From an uncultured Bacilli bacterium (GTDB lineage: Bacteria > Bacillota_I > Bacilli_A > RF39 > UBA660): 16,877 nucleotides of DNA. The DNA lies in contig CAQBKK010000023.1 of the NCBI GenBank assembly GCA_948760655.1, positions 1 to 16,877 on the forward strand, given 5' to 3'. The notes under the pieces were generated by a model that saw only the letters and a program-made list of their open reading frames with translations, was not told the DNA's origin and made no database searches. Positions 7,158-15,092 of this stretch are shown one piece after another (the stretch's first letter is position 1; each line of letters starts with the position of its first letter). The translations under genes and the position numbers were made by a program.

Positions 7158-8349
7158 ATTTTTGCCTCCTTAAATGAAGATAGGAAATGCCAAATAAAAG
7201 AACAGAAAATAGAAGTAAGCTCGTTATATTTAGTAGGTATCTACTTAGGGTGTCATAATAATATAAGGAATAAAAACCATCCGTGATCATGTTCGCGGGA
7301 TTGATTTTATTTAATAATGGCATGTTTTTATCAATAATATATTTCATAGTAATTCCCATCATTCCTGCTAAGAAACAGCCTGCCATTGTAACCGAGATGA
7401 CCACTCCTGTTTTGGTGTTTTCATTTGCTTTTAGAGAGGATGCAATAAAAACTCCTAAAGCTAATCCTGCGAGACTTCCAACAATTGCTAGAAGAATGAT
7501 TAAAGGAACATGGTTGCCATACTCTACTTTTAAAACCACTATGGTGTATAAAAATAGAAGAGAAAGTCCTATTAGTTGCGTTAAAAAAGCTGCAAAAATA
7601 CTTGAAAGAAGAAGTTTTCCTTTTTTCGTAGGACTTATAGAAATTCTTTTTCCTGTGTTCGACATATTCGCAAGATTTTGGTTAATGGCTACCATACCAA
7701 GAATTCCACCATATAAACAAGTCATAGCAATTAGTGTATAATATTCAATCATCGTGTAACTTAAGTTGTTACTGGAAATATCTTTGATACTTTCTGGAGT
7801 TTTTTCTAATAACGTAGCAATTTCTGTATAGATATTTTGGTAGAATTTTTCCTCTAAGAAATAACTTGGCGGTATAGTTTGCCCCTCTTGTGCTTCTAGT
7901 AGACTTTCTATTTTCTTTTTAGCAATATTTTCCCCTAACTCTTGATTTTCTATAATTTCTTCTGTTACATATTTTATAATGGTTTCATTAATTCCAGAGG
8001 CTCGGATTACAATTTTTGGTGTTTCTTCAAATAGAATGTAGCCATCTATTTCTTCTTTTTCTAGTAATTTTTGGGCCTCATCTTGGTCGGTGTAGCTAAT
8101 GGTAAACAATTGGTCTTTGTTTTCTTCACTTCCCAAAGTTTCAAATACAGATATTGCAATTTCGTTATTGTTAAATGCTTCATTTTCTATGATGGCTATA
8201 GGAATAATGCTTAGTTTTTCGTTTTCTTCGATACTCGAAAATGCCATAGAAAAAAAGGTTCCTAAAATGATTGGAAAAGCAAATGTCCAAAAGATTAACA
8301 TTTTATTTTGGAATAGAATCTTTAAAGCATATTTAAAATTGTGCATCAT
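7144..8349 (-). CDS. ABC-2 type transporter permease (first permease)
   Basis: The 401-residue protein has the same PF12698 architecture as the next gene. There is one membrane helix at residues 18-36, an extracytoplasmic domain (about 40-205), and a bundle of about five helices. The cytoplasmic loop SNTGKRISISPTKKGKLL (about 230-247) matches the coupling-helix region of this family. LAGMMGIT and NPANMITDGFYSLYYYD near residues 325-370 are typical of the NatB/YhaP-like and DrrB-like export group. Its ATG overlaps the ATPase stop codon (TAATG), so translation is coupled. A second ATG follows directly and could also serve as start. It pairs with the downstream permease in an exporter of unknown substrate, probably a toxic amphiphile or peptide given the TetR-type regulator. 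Confidence 0.9.
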   Translation of the reverse strand: MMHNFKYALKILFQNKMLIFWTFAFPIILGTFFSMAFSSIEENEKLSIIPIAIIENEAFNNNEIAISVFETLGSEENKDQLFTISYTDQDEAQKLLEKEEIDGYILFEETPKIVIRASGINETIIKYVTEEIIENQELGENIAKKKIESLLEAQEGQTIPPSYFLEEKFYQNIYTEIATLLEKTPESIKDISSNNLSYTMIEYYTLIAMTCLYGGILGMVAINQNLANMSNTGKRISISPTKKGKLLLSSIFAAFLTQLIGLSLLFLYTIVVLKVEYGNHVPLIILLAIVGSLAGLALGVFIASSLKANENTKTGVVISVTMAGCFLAGMMGITMKYIIDKNMPLLNKINPANMITDGFYSLYYYDTLSRYLLNITSLLLFSVLLFGISYLHLRRQKYDSI

Positions 8350-9293
8350 TAGTCTCTTAGTTCCTTTCCCGTTAGTTCTAAGAACACATCGTTTAGGGTT
8401 GGACGTTCAGAGAATATTTTGGTGTATTTGATACGATTCTCTTTTAGATAGTCTAGTAATTGTACCAAATTGTTTTTGCCTTTTTTATACGTAATAACGA
8501 GTAAGCCATTGTTGTAAGAGATTTCTTCTACGTTTTTCAGAGTTTTTATTTTTTCGATATATTTTGGGTTTAAGTCAGAGATTTCAATGGTTACTTTTTC
8601 TTCGATATTGGCTAAATTTTTTAATTCATCGGTCGTTCCACTTGCCAGTAAGCGTCCTTTGTCTAAAATGATTACTCTATCGCAAAGAATTTCTACTTCT
8701 TCCATGTAATGAGTAGTATACACAATGGTAGCTCCCAAATCTCTTAATTTTTTGATACCATCTAAAATATTGTTTCTACTTTGAGGATCAACAGCAACCG
8801 TTGGTTCGTCTAGAAAAATCAGTTTGGGTTTGTGGGCTATTCCGCAGGCGATATTGAGTCTTCTTAAAAGTCCTCCCGAAAGTTGTTTGGGGTAAAACTT
8901 TTTGTAGTTTTCTAATCCTACTAGTTTTATAGCGTCTTCAATGTATTCTTTTCTTTTTGCTTTTTCTTTTATATACAAACCACAGAAATAATCGATGTTA
9001 TCGTAGACATTTAGTTCTTCAAATACAGCGACTTCTTGAAAAACGACTCCTATATTTTTTTTAATTTCGTAAGCATCTGGAGACATCTTTTTTCCAAAAA
9101 TATTAATCTTTCCTTTTTGGTATTTTAAAAGAGATAAAATACAATTGATGGTTGTTGATTTCCCACTCCCATTTGGTCCTAGAAGACCTAGTATTTCTCC
9201 TTCTTGTACTTCAAATGTCAAATCATCGACGGCTTTTACATTTTTGTATTCTTTGGTTAAATTTTGTATTTCAATTACTTTTTTCAAATTCAT
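8349..9293 (-). CDS. ABC transporter ATP-binding protein (exporter type)
   Basis: This 314-residue ATPase is complete. Walker A is GPNGSGKST (39-47), the Q-loop Gln is at about 86, and the signature LSGGLLRRL is at 138-146. Walker B IFLDEPT (159-165) is followed by the D-loop, and the switch His is His195 in TTHYMEE. A C-terminal extension of about 95 residues, ending with PTLNDVFLELTGKELRD, is the DUF4162-like tail of drug and antibiotic exporters such as DrrA and CcmA-like proteins. It is cytoplasmic and powers the two permeases that follow. Its first 23 bases overlap the tetR end. AGAGGA abuts the ATG without spacing, whereas TTG two codons later (9287) sits at the ideal distance, so the true start may be the TTG. 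Confidence 0.93.
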   Translation of the reverse strand: MNLKKVIEIQNLTKEYKNVKAVDDLTFEVQEGEILGLLGPNGSGKSTTINCILSLLKYQKGKINIFGKKMSPDAYEIKKNIGVVFQEVAVFEELNVYDNIDYFCGLYIKEKAKRKEYIEDAIKLVGLENYKKFYPKQLSGGLLRRLNIACGIAHKPKLIFLDEPTVAVDPQSRNNILDGIKKLRDLGATIVYTTHYMEEVEILCDRVIILDKGRLLASGTTDELKNLANIEEKVTIEISDLNPKYIEKIKTLKNVEEISYNNGLLVITYKKGKNNLVQLLDYLKENRIKYTKIFSERPTLNDVFLELTGKELRD

Positions 9294-9858
9294 TCCTCTT
9301 TTCTATTTTATATCCTAGTAGCATTTGTCTTACTGTATTTGCTAGTAACGCACTAATTTCTTCTTCACTAAATTGGATGGTTTTTGTTGCAACTAAACAG
9401 GCAATACCATGGGTAAATATCCAAACACGTACATGAAACTTTTTTTGTTCTTCGTAAGGAAGCTTTGTTAGGGTTTGGCCTTTTTTTATTATTTCGTCTC
9501 CTAGACTATCCGCCATAATAAAGTCAACAGCTTCCAAATCGGTTTGTTGCATAAATAAGATTTTAAAAAACTCAGGAAAGTCACTCGCAAATTGGATATA
9601 GGATAATCCTAATTGTTTATAGACGTTTTCTTGGTTCTCTTGCACTTGCATATACTCTTGGTATTTTTGGTAAATTTTTTTATATACTTCTTTGTTTAGT
9701 TCTTCCATACTTGTAAAGTTATGGAAGATGGGTTGGACAGAACAACCCAATTCGTGTGCAATTTTTCTAGCATTTACTTCTTTAAATCCTTTTTCTTTTA
9801 CTATTTCATACGTTCTATTTATAATATCTTCTTTACTAAATTTTCTTATTGGTGGCAT
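9271..9858 (-). CDS. TetR/AcrR family transcriptional regulator of the exporter operon
   Basis: The protein has 195 residues. The N-terminal TetR helix-turn-helix covers about residues 8-52 (DIINRTYEIVKEKGFKEVNA, then RKIAHELGCSVQPIFHNFTS). A helical ligand-binding and dimerisation domain follows, with several aromatic residues around 68-105 and an alpha-helical end. The start ATG has AGAGGAGAG upstream. It is the first gene of the exporter operon and overlaps the ATPase gene by 23 bases. A 28-bp imperfect palindrome lies between its -10 and its start codon, so the standard model applies: the dimer represses its own operon and releases DNA when it binds a molecule the pump exports. The inducer is unknown. 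Confidence 0.9.
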   Translation of the reverse strand: MPPIRKFSKEDIINRTYEIVKEKGFKEVNARKIAHELGCSVQPIFHNFTSMEELNKEVYKKIYQKYQEYMQVQENQENVYKQLGLSYIQFASDFPEFFKILFMQQTDLEAVDFIMADSLGDEIIKKGQTLTKLPYEEQKKFHVRVWIFTHGIACLVATKTIQFSEEEISALLANTVRQMLLGYKIEKRNEFEKSN

Positions 9859-9877
9859 ACTCTCCTCTTCTTTTTGT

Positions 9878-9905
9878 ATAACGGCTGTTATATATCAGTT
9901 GTTAT
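9878..9905. promoter_or_regulatory. Probable TetR-type operator, 28-bp imperfect palindrome
   Basis: The half-sites ATAACGGCTG (9878-9887) and CAGTTGTTAT (9896-9905) are symmetric except at two positions and flank an 8-base TA-rich centre. The left half alone contains a shorter perfect dyad (TATAAC-GGCT-GTTATA, 9877-9892). It starts immediately downstream of the -10 and covers the predicted transcription start, which is the expected place for autorepression. Confidence 0.6.
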
Positions 9906-9906
9906 T

Positions 9907-9935
9907 ATTTTAATATAAAAAGAATTCCTTGTAAA
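9907..9935 (-). promoter_or_regulatory. Sigma-A promoter of the tetR-ABC exporter operon
   Basis: Minus strand -35 TTTACA (9930-9935), 17-base spacer, -10 TAAAAT (9907-9912). The -35 lies within the terminator hairpin of the preceding 725-residue gene, and the palindromic operator begins one base after the -10. Confidence 0.7.
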
Positions 9936-9941
9936 GGAATT
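9923..9941 (-). terminator. Terminator of the 725-residue gene, overlapping the tetR promoter
   Basis: The perfect 8-bp stem AATTCCTT/AAGGAATT has a 3-base loop and is followed on the minus strand by CTTTTT. It starts 20 bases past the stop codon at 9961. Its loop-side arm supplies the -35 hexamer of the tetR promoter. Confidence 0.7.
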
Positions 9942-9960
9942 TGAGTTTCATTTTTGTATA

Positions 9961-12138
9961 TTATGAAAATTTCATCTTACTTAAAATACGCTCCAAGGTA
10001 TAAATTTCGTCTTCTATAGGATTTTCGTTTTCCACTCTAGAGCTTTCAGACATTGGCCTTCCGTAACGATTCCCACCTGGTACAATTTTTATATTATAAA
10101 GATCCGTTCCACTCCATCTAAATTCTAAAAAAGATTGGCAGATACCTTCGTCTCCTAAGTAAAACATTAAAGTGGTGGCAAGTTCAGCTAATTCATATCT
10201 TGTATCTAAACGCCTTTGCTGTACTAATGTGTAATATATCTTATCTTTATAGGCAGCAAATTGTGATTTTATTGACACCTGATTATAAGGATTGGTTCCA
10301 TGTTTTCTTACATAGACAGGATTAGTAGTACGATTGTATACTACATTTCCTACCCAATAGTAATCTTCAAAACGAAAATCTCCTTCTCCACCAACTACTG
10401 CAAACACTTCAACTAACTCTTCCATCGAATTAACAATACGATTATTTACAATCTTCTCTTGCATTTCATCTAGTACTTTATTTACTAAATATTTCATTCT
10501 TTGTTGTTTTTCGGTTACATTTTTTCTTTTCATATAATATGTGTTTAGATATTCTTCAAAATCTGTTTCAAAAAGTTCGAAAATAAAATCAAATTTTTGT
10601 CCTGGAGTATACTCACTAAGCATATTCCATATCGCGTCTAGTTTTACATTGTCATCGTAATCACTTAGAGTAAGTAAATAAGCTGCTTTTTCTTGAATAG
10701 TTGCTACATTAAAATTTGCGTTGTATTCTGTTACGTATTCTAAAAGTTTTTCTTGGCTTATCGTTTCTTGTTTTGAAAGTGTGTTAAAAATCACTTTAAA
10801 AGGAACCATATCTGCATTTATTATAGCTTTTACAGTTTGTTCTTCTGCTGTGCCTTCTAACTTCAATAAGTCATCCATTATCTTTTCAGACGATACATCG
10901 GGTATCAATAAGGAATATACAACTTTTTGTTCTATAGAAAAGTCTGGATTTTTAGTAATAAATGCCAATTTTTCTTCATAGGTAGCTATTTTTGAGCGAG
11001 TTATGTATTCCATTGCTTCGTATTTTTTTAGTCCACACTCAGTTAAAACATAGTGAAATATTTCTTGATTACTTGCTATTCCCGAATTTATAATACAATT
11101 CATTTTGGTATCTCTATTTATCGTTTTCATTCCTAATACGTAATCAAATAGATTGTTAGGACTCGTAATCCCCGAATGCATTATTTCGTTTATTGTTTGG
11201 TTAATGGATAGTTTTGTGTATATTCTAGGTTCTTCTAAACAATAGTCAAATATATTTTGATAACTTGTTAAGCCAGAATGAATAATTTTATTTAGCTTGG
11301 TTTCTAATGACATTCCTTCTTGGTCTAGAATCTTACTAAATTCTTCTCTATAAATATTTTCATAAGAAACTTCTGCTGTCTCTTCTCTGAAAATAGATTT
11401 TTTTATTTCTCTAAAGTAATTTTCAGCAGTATTTAATTTGTCTTCTAAAAACTCTTCTATTTCTTCTATGATGACAGATTCATAGGTAGTTGTTCTTTCT
11501 TCTATATTCTTTATTGCCTCTGTTCCACCCATACTTAAAAAGATTTGTATGGCAAAAGTTACAGAAGAAGAAATCAATCCAAATTTTTCAAAAACAGGAT
11601 TGTTCCAAATAGAAGTTTCAAATTCTGCTTTTCTATTGAATTCTTTTATTTGATTTAGTGTTTTAATACGATTTGTTTCTAATTCTTTTGCAATTAATTC
11701 TTCCCCTAGTGCAATGGTATTTAAAAGGTATTGTTCCAAGTCTTGGTATGGCACTATTTCCATTTTTTCAAATTTTAGAAGAAATTCTCTAATTTTTCCT
11801 TCTAAAATATCTGCTACCCAATTATTAATGATATTGCATTCTGGTTTTTGGGGAGTACCATATATTTGTATTGTATTTTCTATTTTCTCTTTTGCAGGAG
11901 AAACGATTCTTTCTGCTTCTTTGATTATTTCTGTTTTGGTTTTCTTATAGGCTTCTTCATCGAAATTTAGGTTATTTTCTTTTTTAGATTTTTTGTCTTT
12001 ATTTAGTTCTACATATTGTTTTGTTAATTTATCTAAAGCTGGCCCATAAATACTTCCAATTACATAAAAAGCATAAATTACAGCAGATACTACTTCTTTT
12101 GCTTTACTTTCCATTACACTATTACTTTGTTTACGCAT
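9961..12138 (-). CDS. Unrecognised 725-residue helical-repeat protein
   Basis: The start is the ATG at 12138, with an AGGGGG site; the reading frame is open further upstream, but that part is occupied by the promoter. There is no clear signal peptide. A weakly hydrophobic helix lies at about 15-31 and another at 188-203, separated by a charged helical region. From about residue 283 the protein has tandem helical repeats with a 30-34-residue period. Their consensus is roughly II-x-SGI-x-S-x3-IF-x-YVL, at about 283, 317, 347, 377, 407 and 437, as in HEAT- or TPR-like solenoids. The C-terminal 140 residues look like a separate mixed domain rich in Tyr and Arg (YYWVGNVVYNRTTNPVYVRK at 593-612; FRWSGTDLYNIKIVPGG near 673-689). 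I recognise no family. It is a single-gene unit with its own promoter and terminator. A scaffold or protein-binding role is an inference from the repeats alone. Confidence 0.8.
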   Translation of the reverse strand: MRKQSNSVMESKAKEVVSAVIYAFYVIGSIYGPALDKLTKQYVELNKDKKSKKENNLNFDEEAYKKTKTEIIKEAERIVSPAKEKIENTIQIYGTPQKPECNIINNWVADILEGKIREFLLKFEKMEIVPYQDLEQYLLNTIALGEELIAKELETNRIKTLNQIKEFNRKAEFETSIWNNPVFEKFGLISSSVTFAIQIFLSMGGTEAIKNIEERTTTYESVIIEEIEEFLEDKLNTAENYFREIKKSIFREETAEVSYENIYREEFSKILDQEGMSLETKLNKIIHSGLTSYQNIFDYCLEEPRIYTKLSINQTINEIMHSGITSPNNLFDYVLGMKTINRDTKMNCIINSGIASNQEIFHYVLTECGLKKYEAMEYITRSKIATYEEKLAFITKNPDFSIEQKVVYSLLIPDVSSEKIMDDLLKLEGTAEEQTVKAIINADMVPFKVIFNTLSKQETISQEKLLEYVTEYNANFNVATIQEKAAYLLTLSDYDDNVKLDAIWNMLSEYTPGQKFDFIFELFETDFEEYLNTYYMKRKNVTEKQQRMKYLVNKVLDEMQEKIVNNRIVNSMEELVEVFAVVGGEGDFRFEDYYWVGNVVYNRTTNPVYVRKHGTNPYNQVSIKSQFAAYKDKIYYTLVQQRRLDTRYELAELATTLMFYLGDEGICQSFLEFRWSGTDLYNIKIVPGGNRYGRPMSESSRVENENPIEDEIYTLERILSKMKFS

Positions 12139-12175
12139 AGAGTTTTCCCCCTTCTTTAAAAAAAACGCCTTTGCC

Positions 12176-12204
12176 ATTGTACAATAATTTAAAAGAAAAG
12201 TCAA
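12176..12204 (-). promoter_or_regulatory. Strong sigma-A promoter for the 725-residue gene
   Basis: Minus strand -35 TTGACT (12199-12204), 17-base spacer, -10 TACAAT (12176-12181); 10 of 12 consensus positions match. Transcription would start near 12169, leaving about 30 bases before the ATG at 12138. Confidence 0.8.
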
Positions 12205-12227
12205 TTTCAGTGAAAGTTTTTTTCGTT

Positions 12228-12953
12228 TTATTTTTGTAGGTGTTTCAACCCTTTTTTGGCTTGAGAATATTCGTCATGGTGTTTTATTTTATAAAGTTTT
12301 CCATCTTTTTTAAAATTAGATCCAGTTTGGTGAAAATCAAAACGAACATTATAATTGTCACAAGTTTCTTTGATATGTTTCACCCAAGCAAAATCACAGA
12401 TTCGTGCATTATCGTAAGATTCTCCCCCAACAGAAATCATTTCTATTTTTCCAGTTTTTAAATACTTACTAAAATCTATATCTTCTAAAATTGGGGAGGC
12501 AAAGATATATCGGTGTCTTATTTTGCATTCTAAAAATAAGGGGATACGTTCATCCGTCTTTTCTTGGTTTTCGCAGGTTACTGCAATTGAAACATTTTCG
12601 TATCCATCCTCCCAATCATTTGGGATACAACTTTCAAATCTTTCAATTCTCTTGGTAGGAATTAAAAAAGTTATGTCTTTTCTTTCTTTTATTATTTTCC
12701 ATGCCTCTTTTCTCCAGACATCTGCTTCTTCTAGAAAAAAATCGGAGGTAAAACAGGTTGCGAGTTCTGTACCTTTCGGAATTTTATAGTTCCCTTGTTT
12801 ATCTTTTTTTATCGGCAAATTAAAATTGGTTTTGGATTTTGTTATGCTACTTGCATCTTTCTCTCGTAATTTATCCAAATAGTAAACATAACAGTTTTTA
12901 CATCCTGGACTAATTTTTCGACATCCATGCCATGGGTTCCATTGGTACTTCAT
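12228..12953 (-). CDS. DUF5131 / phage Gp37-Gp68 family protein (PF07505)
   Basis: This 241-residue protein is close to the usual family length. Diagnostic elements are the N-terminal WNPWHGC followed by SPGCKNCY (Cys11, Cys18, Cys21; C-x6-C-x2-C), FTSDFF (about 68-73), LIPTKR (about 96-101), VTCENQEKTDERI near 129-141, SVGGES (about 174-179) and DFHQTGS near the end. Family members resemble radical-SAM-like or iron-sulfur proteins with a Cys cluster and occur often in phages and mobile elements; their reaction is not established. Its ATG overlaps the stop of the metallopeptidase gene (ATGA), so the two are co-translated and probably work together. Ribosome binding upstream is weak, which fits coupling. 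No integrase or phage structural gene adjoins it, so a phage origin is not shown. Confidence 0.85.
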   Translation of the reverse strand: MKYQWNPWHGCRKISPGCKNCYVYYLDKLREKDASSITKSKTNFNLPIKKDKQGNYKIPKGTELATCFTSDFFLEEADVWRKEAWKIIKERKDITFLIPTKRIERFESCIPNDWEDGYENVSIAVTCENQEKTDERIPLFLECKIRHRYIFASPILEDIDFSKYLKTGKIEMISVGGESYDNARICDFAWVKHIKETCDNYNVRFDFHQTGSNFKKDGKLYKIKHHDEYSQAKKGLKHLQK

Positions 12954-13591
12954 AAAACACGTTCTTTCTTTTTTATATATTCTTTAGTTTCTTTATACAA
13001 TCTAGGCGTTTCTTTTTCTTGTAAGGTAAAATTATTTAATAGTTTCCATATATAATTTTTTCCATAGGTTTGATAAACATATAAAAACATGGTATAAAAT
13101 TCTCTATAATCTGTATTTTTTCTTTTTTTCATTTCTTCTAATGTCGCAGTAAAAAAATTTGTTTCTTTGTATTGGCTTGAAAGAAATGTTGCTAGTCCTT
13201 CCCAGAGCCATATATAACTTTTTGTTGTTGTATACCTGAAGTGACAAACATGGACAAATTCATGAAGTAATAGATGAGCAAAGTCTTTGATTGTTGTATT
13301 TTCATAATATTTTATTTTCTTTACTTCTTTTAAAGAAACGACTTCAATTACTGTAGTTTCATTTATTTTTTGAATTGAACCAATTCTATTTTGATTTTCT
13401 ATAGCAAATACGTTTCTATATTTTTCTAAATCCAGCCATAATCTTAGTGTTACTTTGGGAACAAATTTTGTAAATGCAAAAAAGTCTAAAATGGGCTTTA
13501 TTTCATTTTTTAAGATAGCAATTGCTTCTTCTATGTAAGGTAAGTCACAGGTATTATATTCGATTATTATTTCTTCTAGTTCTTTTTTCAT
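12950..13591 (-). CDS. Small HEXXH zinc metallopeptidase-like protein
   Basis: The protein has 213 residues and no signal peptide. LLLHEFVHVCH gives the HEXXH zinc site (His110, Glu111, His114), and WEGLATFLSS supplies the third ligand Glu131, 17 residues after His114, as in gluzincins of the MA clan. This resembles the compact peptidase-MA-like domains (PF13485 type). The remaining parts are an N-terminal helical/strand region and a basic helical tail (EYIKKKERVL). It should be cytoplasmic. The start ATG has AAAGGATT upstream and an extended -10 (TGTTATAAT) 23 bases further up. It is the first gene of a two-gene unit with the DUF5131 gene. The substrate is unknown. Confidence 0.75.
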   Translation of the reverse strand: MKKELEEIIIEYNTCDLPYIEEAIAILKNEIKPILDFFAFTKFVPKVTLRLWLDLEKYRNVFAIENQNRIGSIQKINETTVIEVVSLKEVKKIKYYENTTIKDFAHLLLHEFVHVCHFRYTTTKSYIWLWEGLATFLSSQYKETNFFTATLEEMKKRKNTDYREFYTMFLYVYQTYGKNYIWKLLNNFTLQEKETPRLYKETKEYIKKKERVL

Positions 13592-13613
13592 TTGTAATCC
13601 TTTCTAACTACTT

Positions 13614-13622
13614 ATTATAACA
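13614..13622 (-). promoter_or_regulatory. Extended -10 promoter for the metallopeptidase-DUF5131 unit
   Basis: On the minus strand TGTTATAAT is a perfect -10 with the TGn extension; no consensus -35 is present. It lies in the 85-base gap between the divergent metallopeptidase and ZIP genes. I could not place a convincing promoter for the ZIP gene in the same gap. Confidence 0.55.
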
Positions 13623-13676
13623 CGCCCACTCCATCTATGTACTAGAGGAATAGTCTATATAGTAAGGGAGGAAATT

Positions 13677-14480
13677 ATGATAGAACAGATATTATCAATG
13701 CATCCAATTGTACAAGCAGGACTTGCTACCCTATTTACTTGGAGCGTTACGGCGATTGGGGCATCTTTGGTCTATTTTTTTAAACGTATCAACAAAAATT
13801 TAATGGATGGAATGCTTGGATTTGCGGCTGGTGTTATGATTGCAGCGTCTTTCTTTTCTTTGATTGCACCTGCGATCGATATGGCCGAAAATCTAAATTT
13901 AATTCCATGGCTAATTGCCTTTTTAGGTTTCTTTGGCGGAGGTTTATTACTTTTTATAGGGGATAAGATTTATGATGTTTATGAAAAGAGGCATCCTTTA
14001 AAAGAAGGCATGACTAGTTATAAGCGAGTTGTTATGCTTATCAGTTCCATAACACTTCATAATATTCCAGAAGGAATGGCTGTTGGAGTAGCTTTTGGTT
14101 CTGTTATTTATGGGCTGGATGGCGCAACCCTTGCTGCTGCTTGGACTTTGGCACTTGGAATCGGACTTCAAAATTTTCCAGAGGGAACTGCTGTATCTAT
14201 GCCACTTCGGCGTGAGGGAATGAGCAGAAATAAGTCTTTCTTTTTAGGACAAATGAGTGGTATTGTTGAACCAATTGCTGGAATACTAGGAGCTTTACTC
14301 GTTATAAAAATGCGTATTCTACTACCTTTTTTATTAGCTTTTGCAGCGGGAGCGATGATTTATGTGGTTGTGGAAGAATTAATCCCAGAGAGTCAAACCA
14401 ACAAAAAAAAGGATTTAATGGCATTATTTACACTTATCGGTTTTTCCGTTATGATGATTTTGGATATTGCATTAGGTTGA
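13677..14480 (+). CDS. ZIP family metal transporter (GufA/ZupT-like)
   Basis: This 267-residue polytopic membrane protein has about eight helices. The ZIP metal-site motifs are complete: HNIPEG (128-133) in helix IV, QNFPEG (165-170) in helix V, Glu199 in GIVEPIAG, and VVEELIPES (231-239) in the following helix. The length and the paired H/NxPEG motifs match GufA- and ZupT-type importers of Zn2+, Fe2+ or Mn2+; the ion cannot be fixed from sequence. The start has an excellent GGGAGGAA site. It is the only protein gene on the plus strand, divergent from the metallopeptidase gene and closed by its own terminator, so it is an independent unit. The cytoplasmic loop after helix III is short and lacks the His-rich stretch of many ZIPs. 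Confidence 0.93.
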   Translation: MIEQILSMHPIVQAGLATLFTWSVTAIGASLVYFFKRINKNLMDGMLGFAAGVMIAASFFSLIAPAIDMAENLNLIPWLIAFLGFFGGGLLLFIGDKIYDVYEKRHPLKEGMTSYKRVVMLISSITLHNIPEGMAVGVAFGSVIYGLDGATLAAAWTLALGIGLQNFPEGTAVSMPLRREGMSRNKSFFLGQMSGIVEPIAGILGALLVIKMRILLPFLLAFAAGAMIYVVVEELIPESQTNKKKDLMALFTLIGFSVMMILDIALG

Positions 14481-14509
14481 AAAAACTTGCTTTTTACGGC
14501 AAGTTTTTT
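14480..14509 (+). terminator. Terminator of the ZIP transporter gene
   Basis: The 11-bp stem AAAAAACTTGC/GCAAGTTTTTT has an 8-base loop, with its T-tract forming the 3' arm. It begins at the last base of the ZIP stop codon. Confidence 0.85.
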
Positions 14510-14519
14510 ATTTAGCCTA

Positions 14520-14989
14520 TTAAAAACCTAGATTGACCCCCTCTATCAAATAGATAAAAAGATAAAATACTTCGTCCTGACTTATTACTACAAAACACTT
14601 ATCACTAGAAACATTTTTTAGCAAATATCCTATTATTCTATCCACTTAATTATTTGCACTAACTAACTCAGACTTTAATCTAAAAATTACATATTGTCAA
14701 TTATCAATTCCAGAATCAAATGCACTTAATAAAAATTTATCTGATTCATATACATTGCTTTCACTCATTAAATCTATTTGACTTTCCTACCGTCTCCATT
14801 CTCTTGAAGAACCTTTCGCACCAGCACATACATATTATTTGCTTCTAAATTCACAACAAGAAAATATAGTTTGATAAAAATGCATATGATTATCAAAAGC
14901 TGGTTTTACATACTCATTTAATACTTGAGATAAAATTGTTTGCTTCTTTTACTATTATAATATTCTTCTGTTGTTAAGGTATCATTCAT
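14520..14989 (-). pseudogene. Decayed gene remnant (surface or virion-like protein)
   Basis: No intact frame is present, but coherent protein-like sequence can be read on the minus strand. An ATG at 14989 opens MNDTLTTEEYYNSKRSKQ. A frameshift then leads into TILSQVLNEYVKPAFDNHMH, and the frame continues past stops of all three kinds through YVCAGAKGSSREW, LMSESNVYESDKFLLSAFDS, VIFRLKSELVSANN and CFVVISQDE to a terminal GVNLGF near 14523. At least four in-frame stops and one frameshift show real decay rather than recoding. The layout (a start resembling TILN(E/Q)xVxPAxxN and an end resembling GVRPxF) reminds me of a family of repeat-rich structural or surface proteins of gut Bacillota. That family assignment is from memory and uncertain. 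Confidence 0.5.
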
Positions 14990-15092
14990 TTATAACATAA
15001 AATAATTATTTTTCCCAAAAAACTTAGCAACAAAATAGAGTTTACTAGAAAATTTTAAAAGTTAAACAAAAAAAGAATGACAATAGTCAATC

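Noticed and set aside
7283..7741. 152-codon open frame on the plus strand
   Set aside because: It lies wholly inside the first permease gene in antisense, has no ribosome site and encodes no recognisable protein; the permease has clear motifs.
12139..12204. Longer N-terminus for the 725-residue protein
   Set aside because: The extra 22 codons would start with TTG, have no ribosome site and overlap the -35 and -10 of a strong promoter.
12950..13591. M48-type membrane peptidase
   Set aside because: No membrane helices and the second motif is WEGLA at 17 residues, unlike the longer HtpX/M48 layout.
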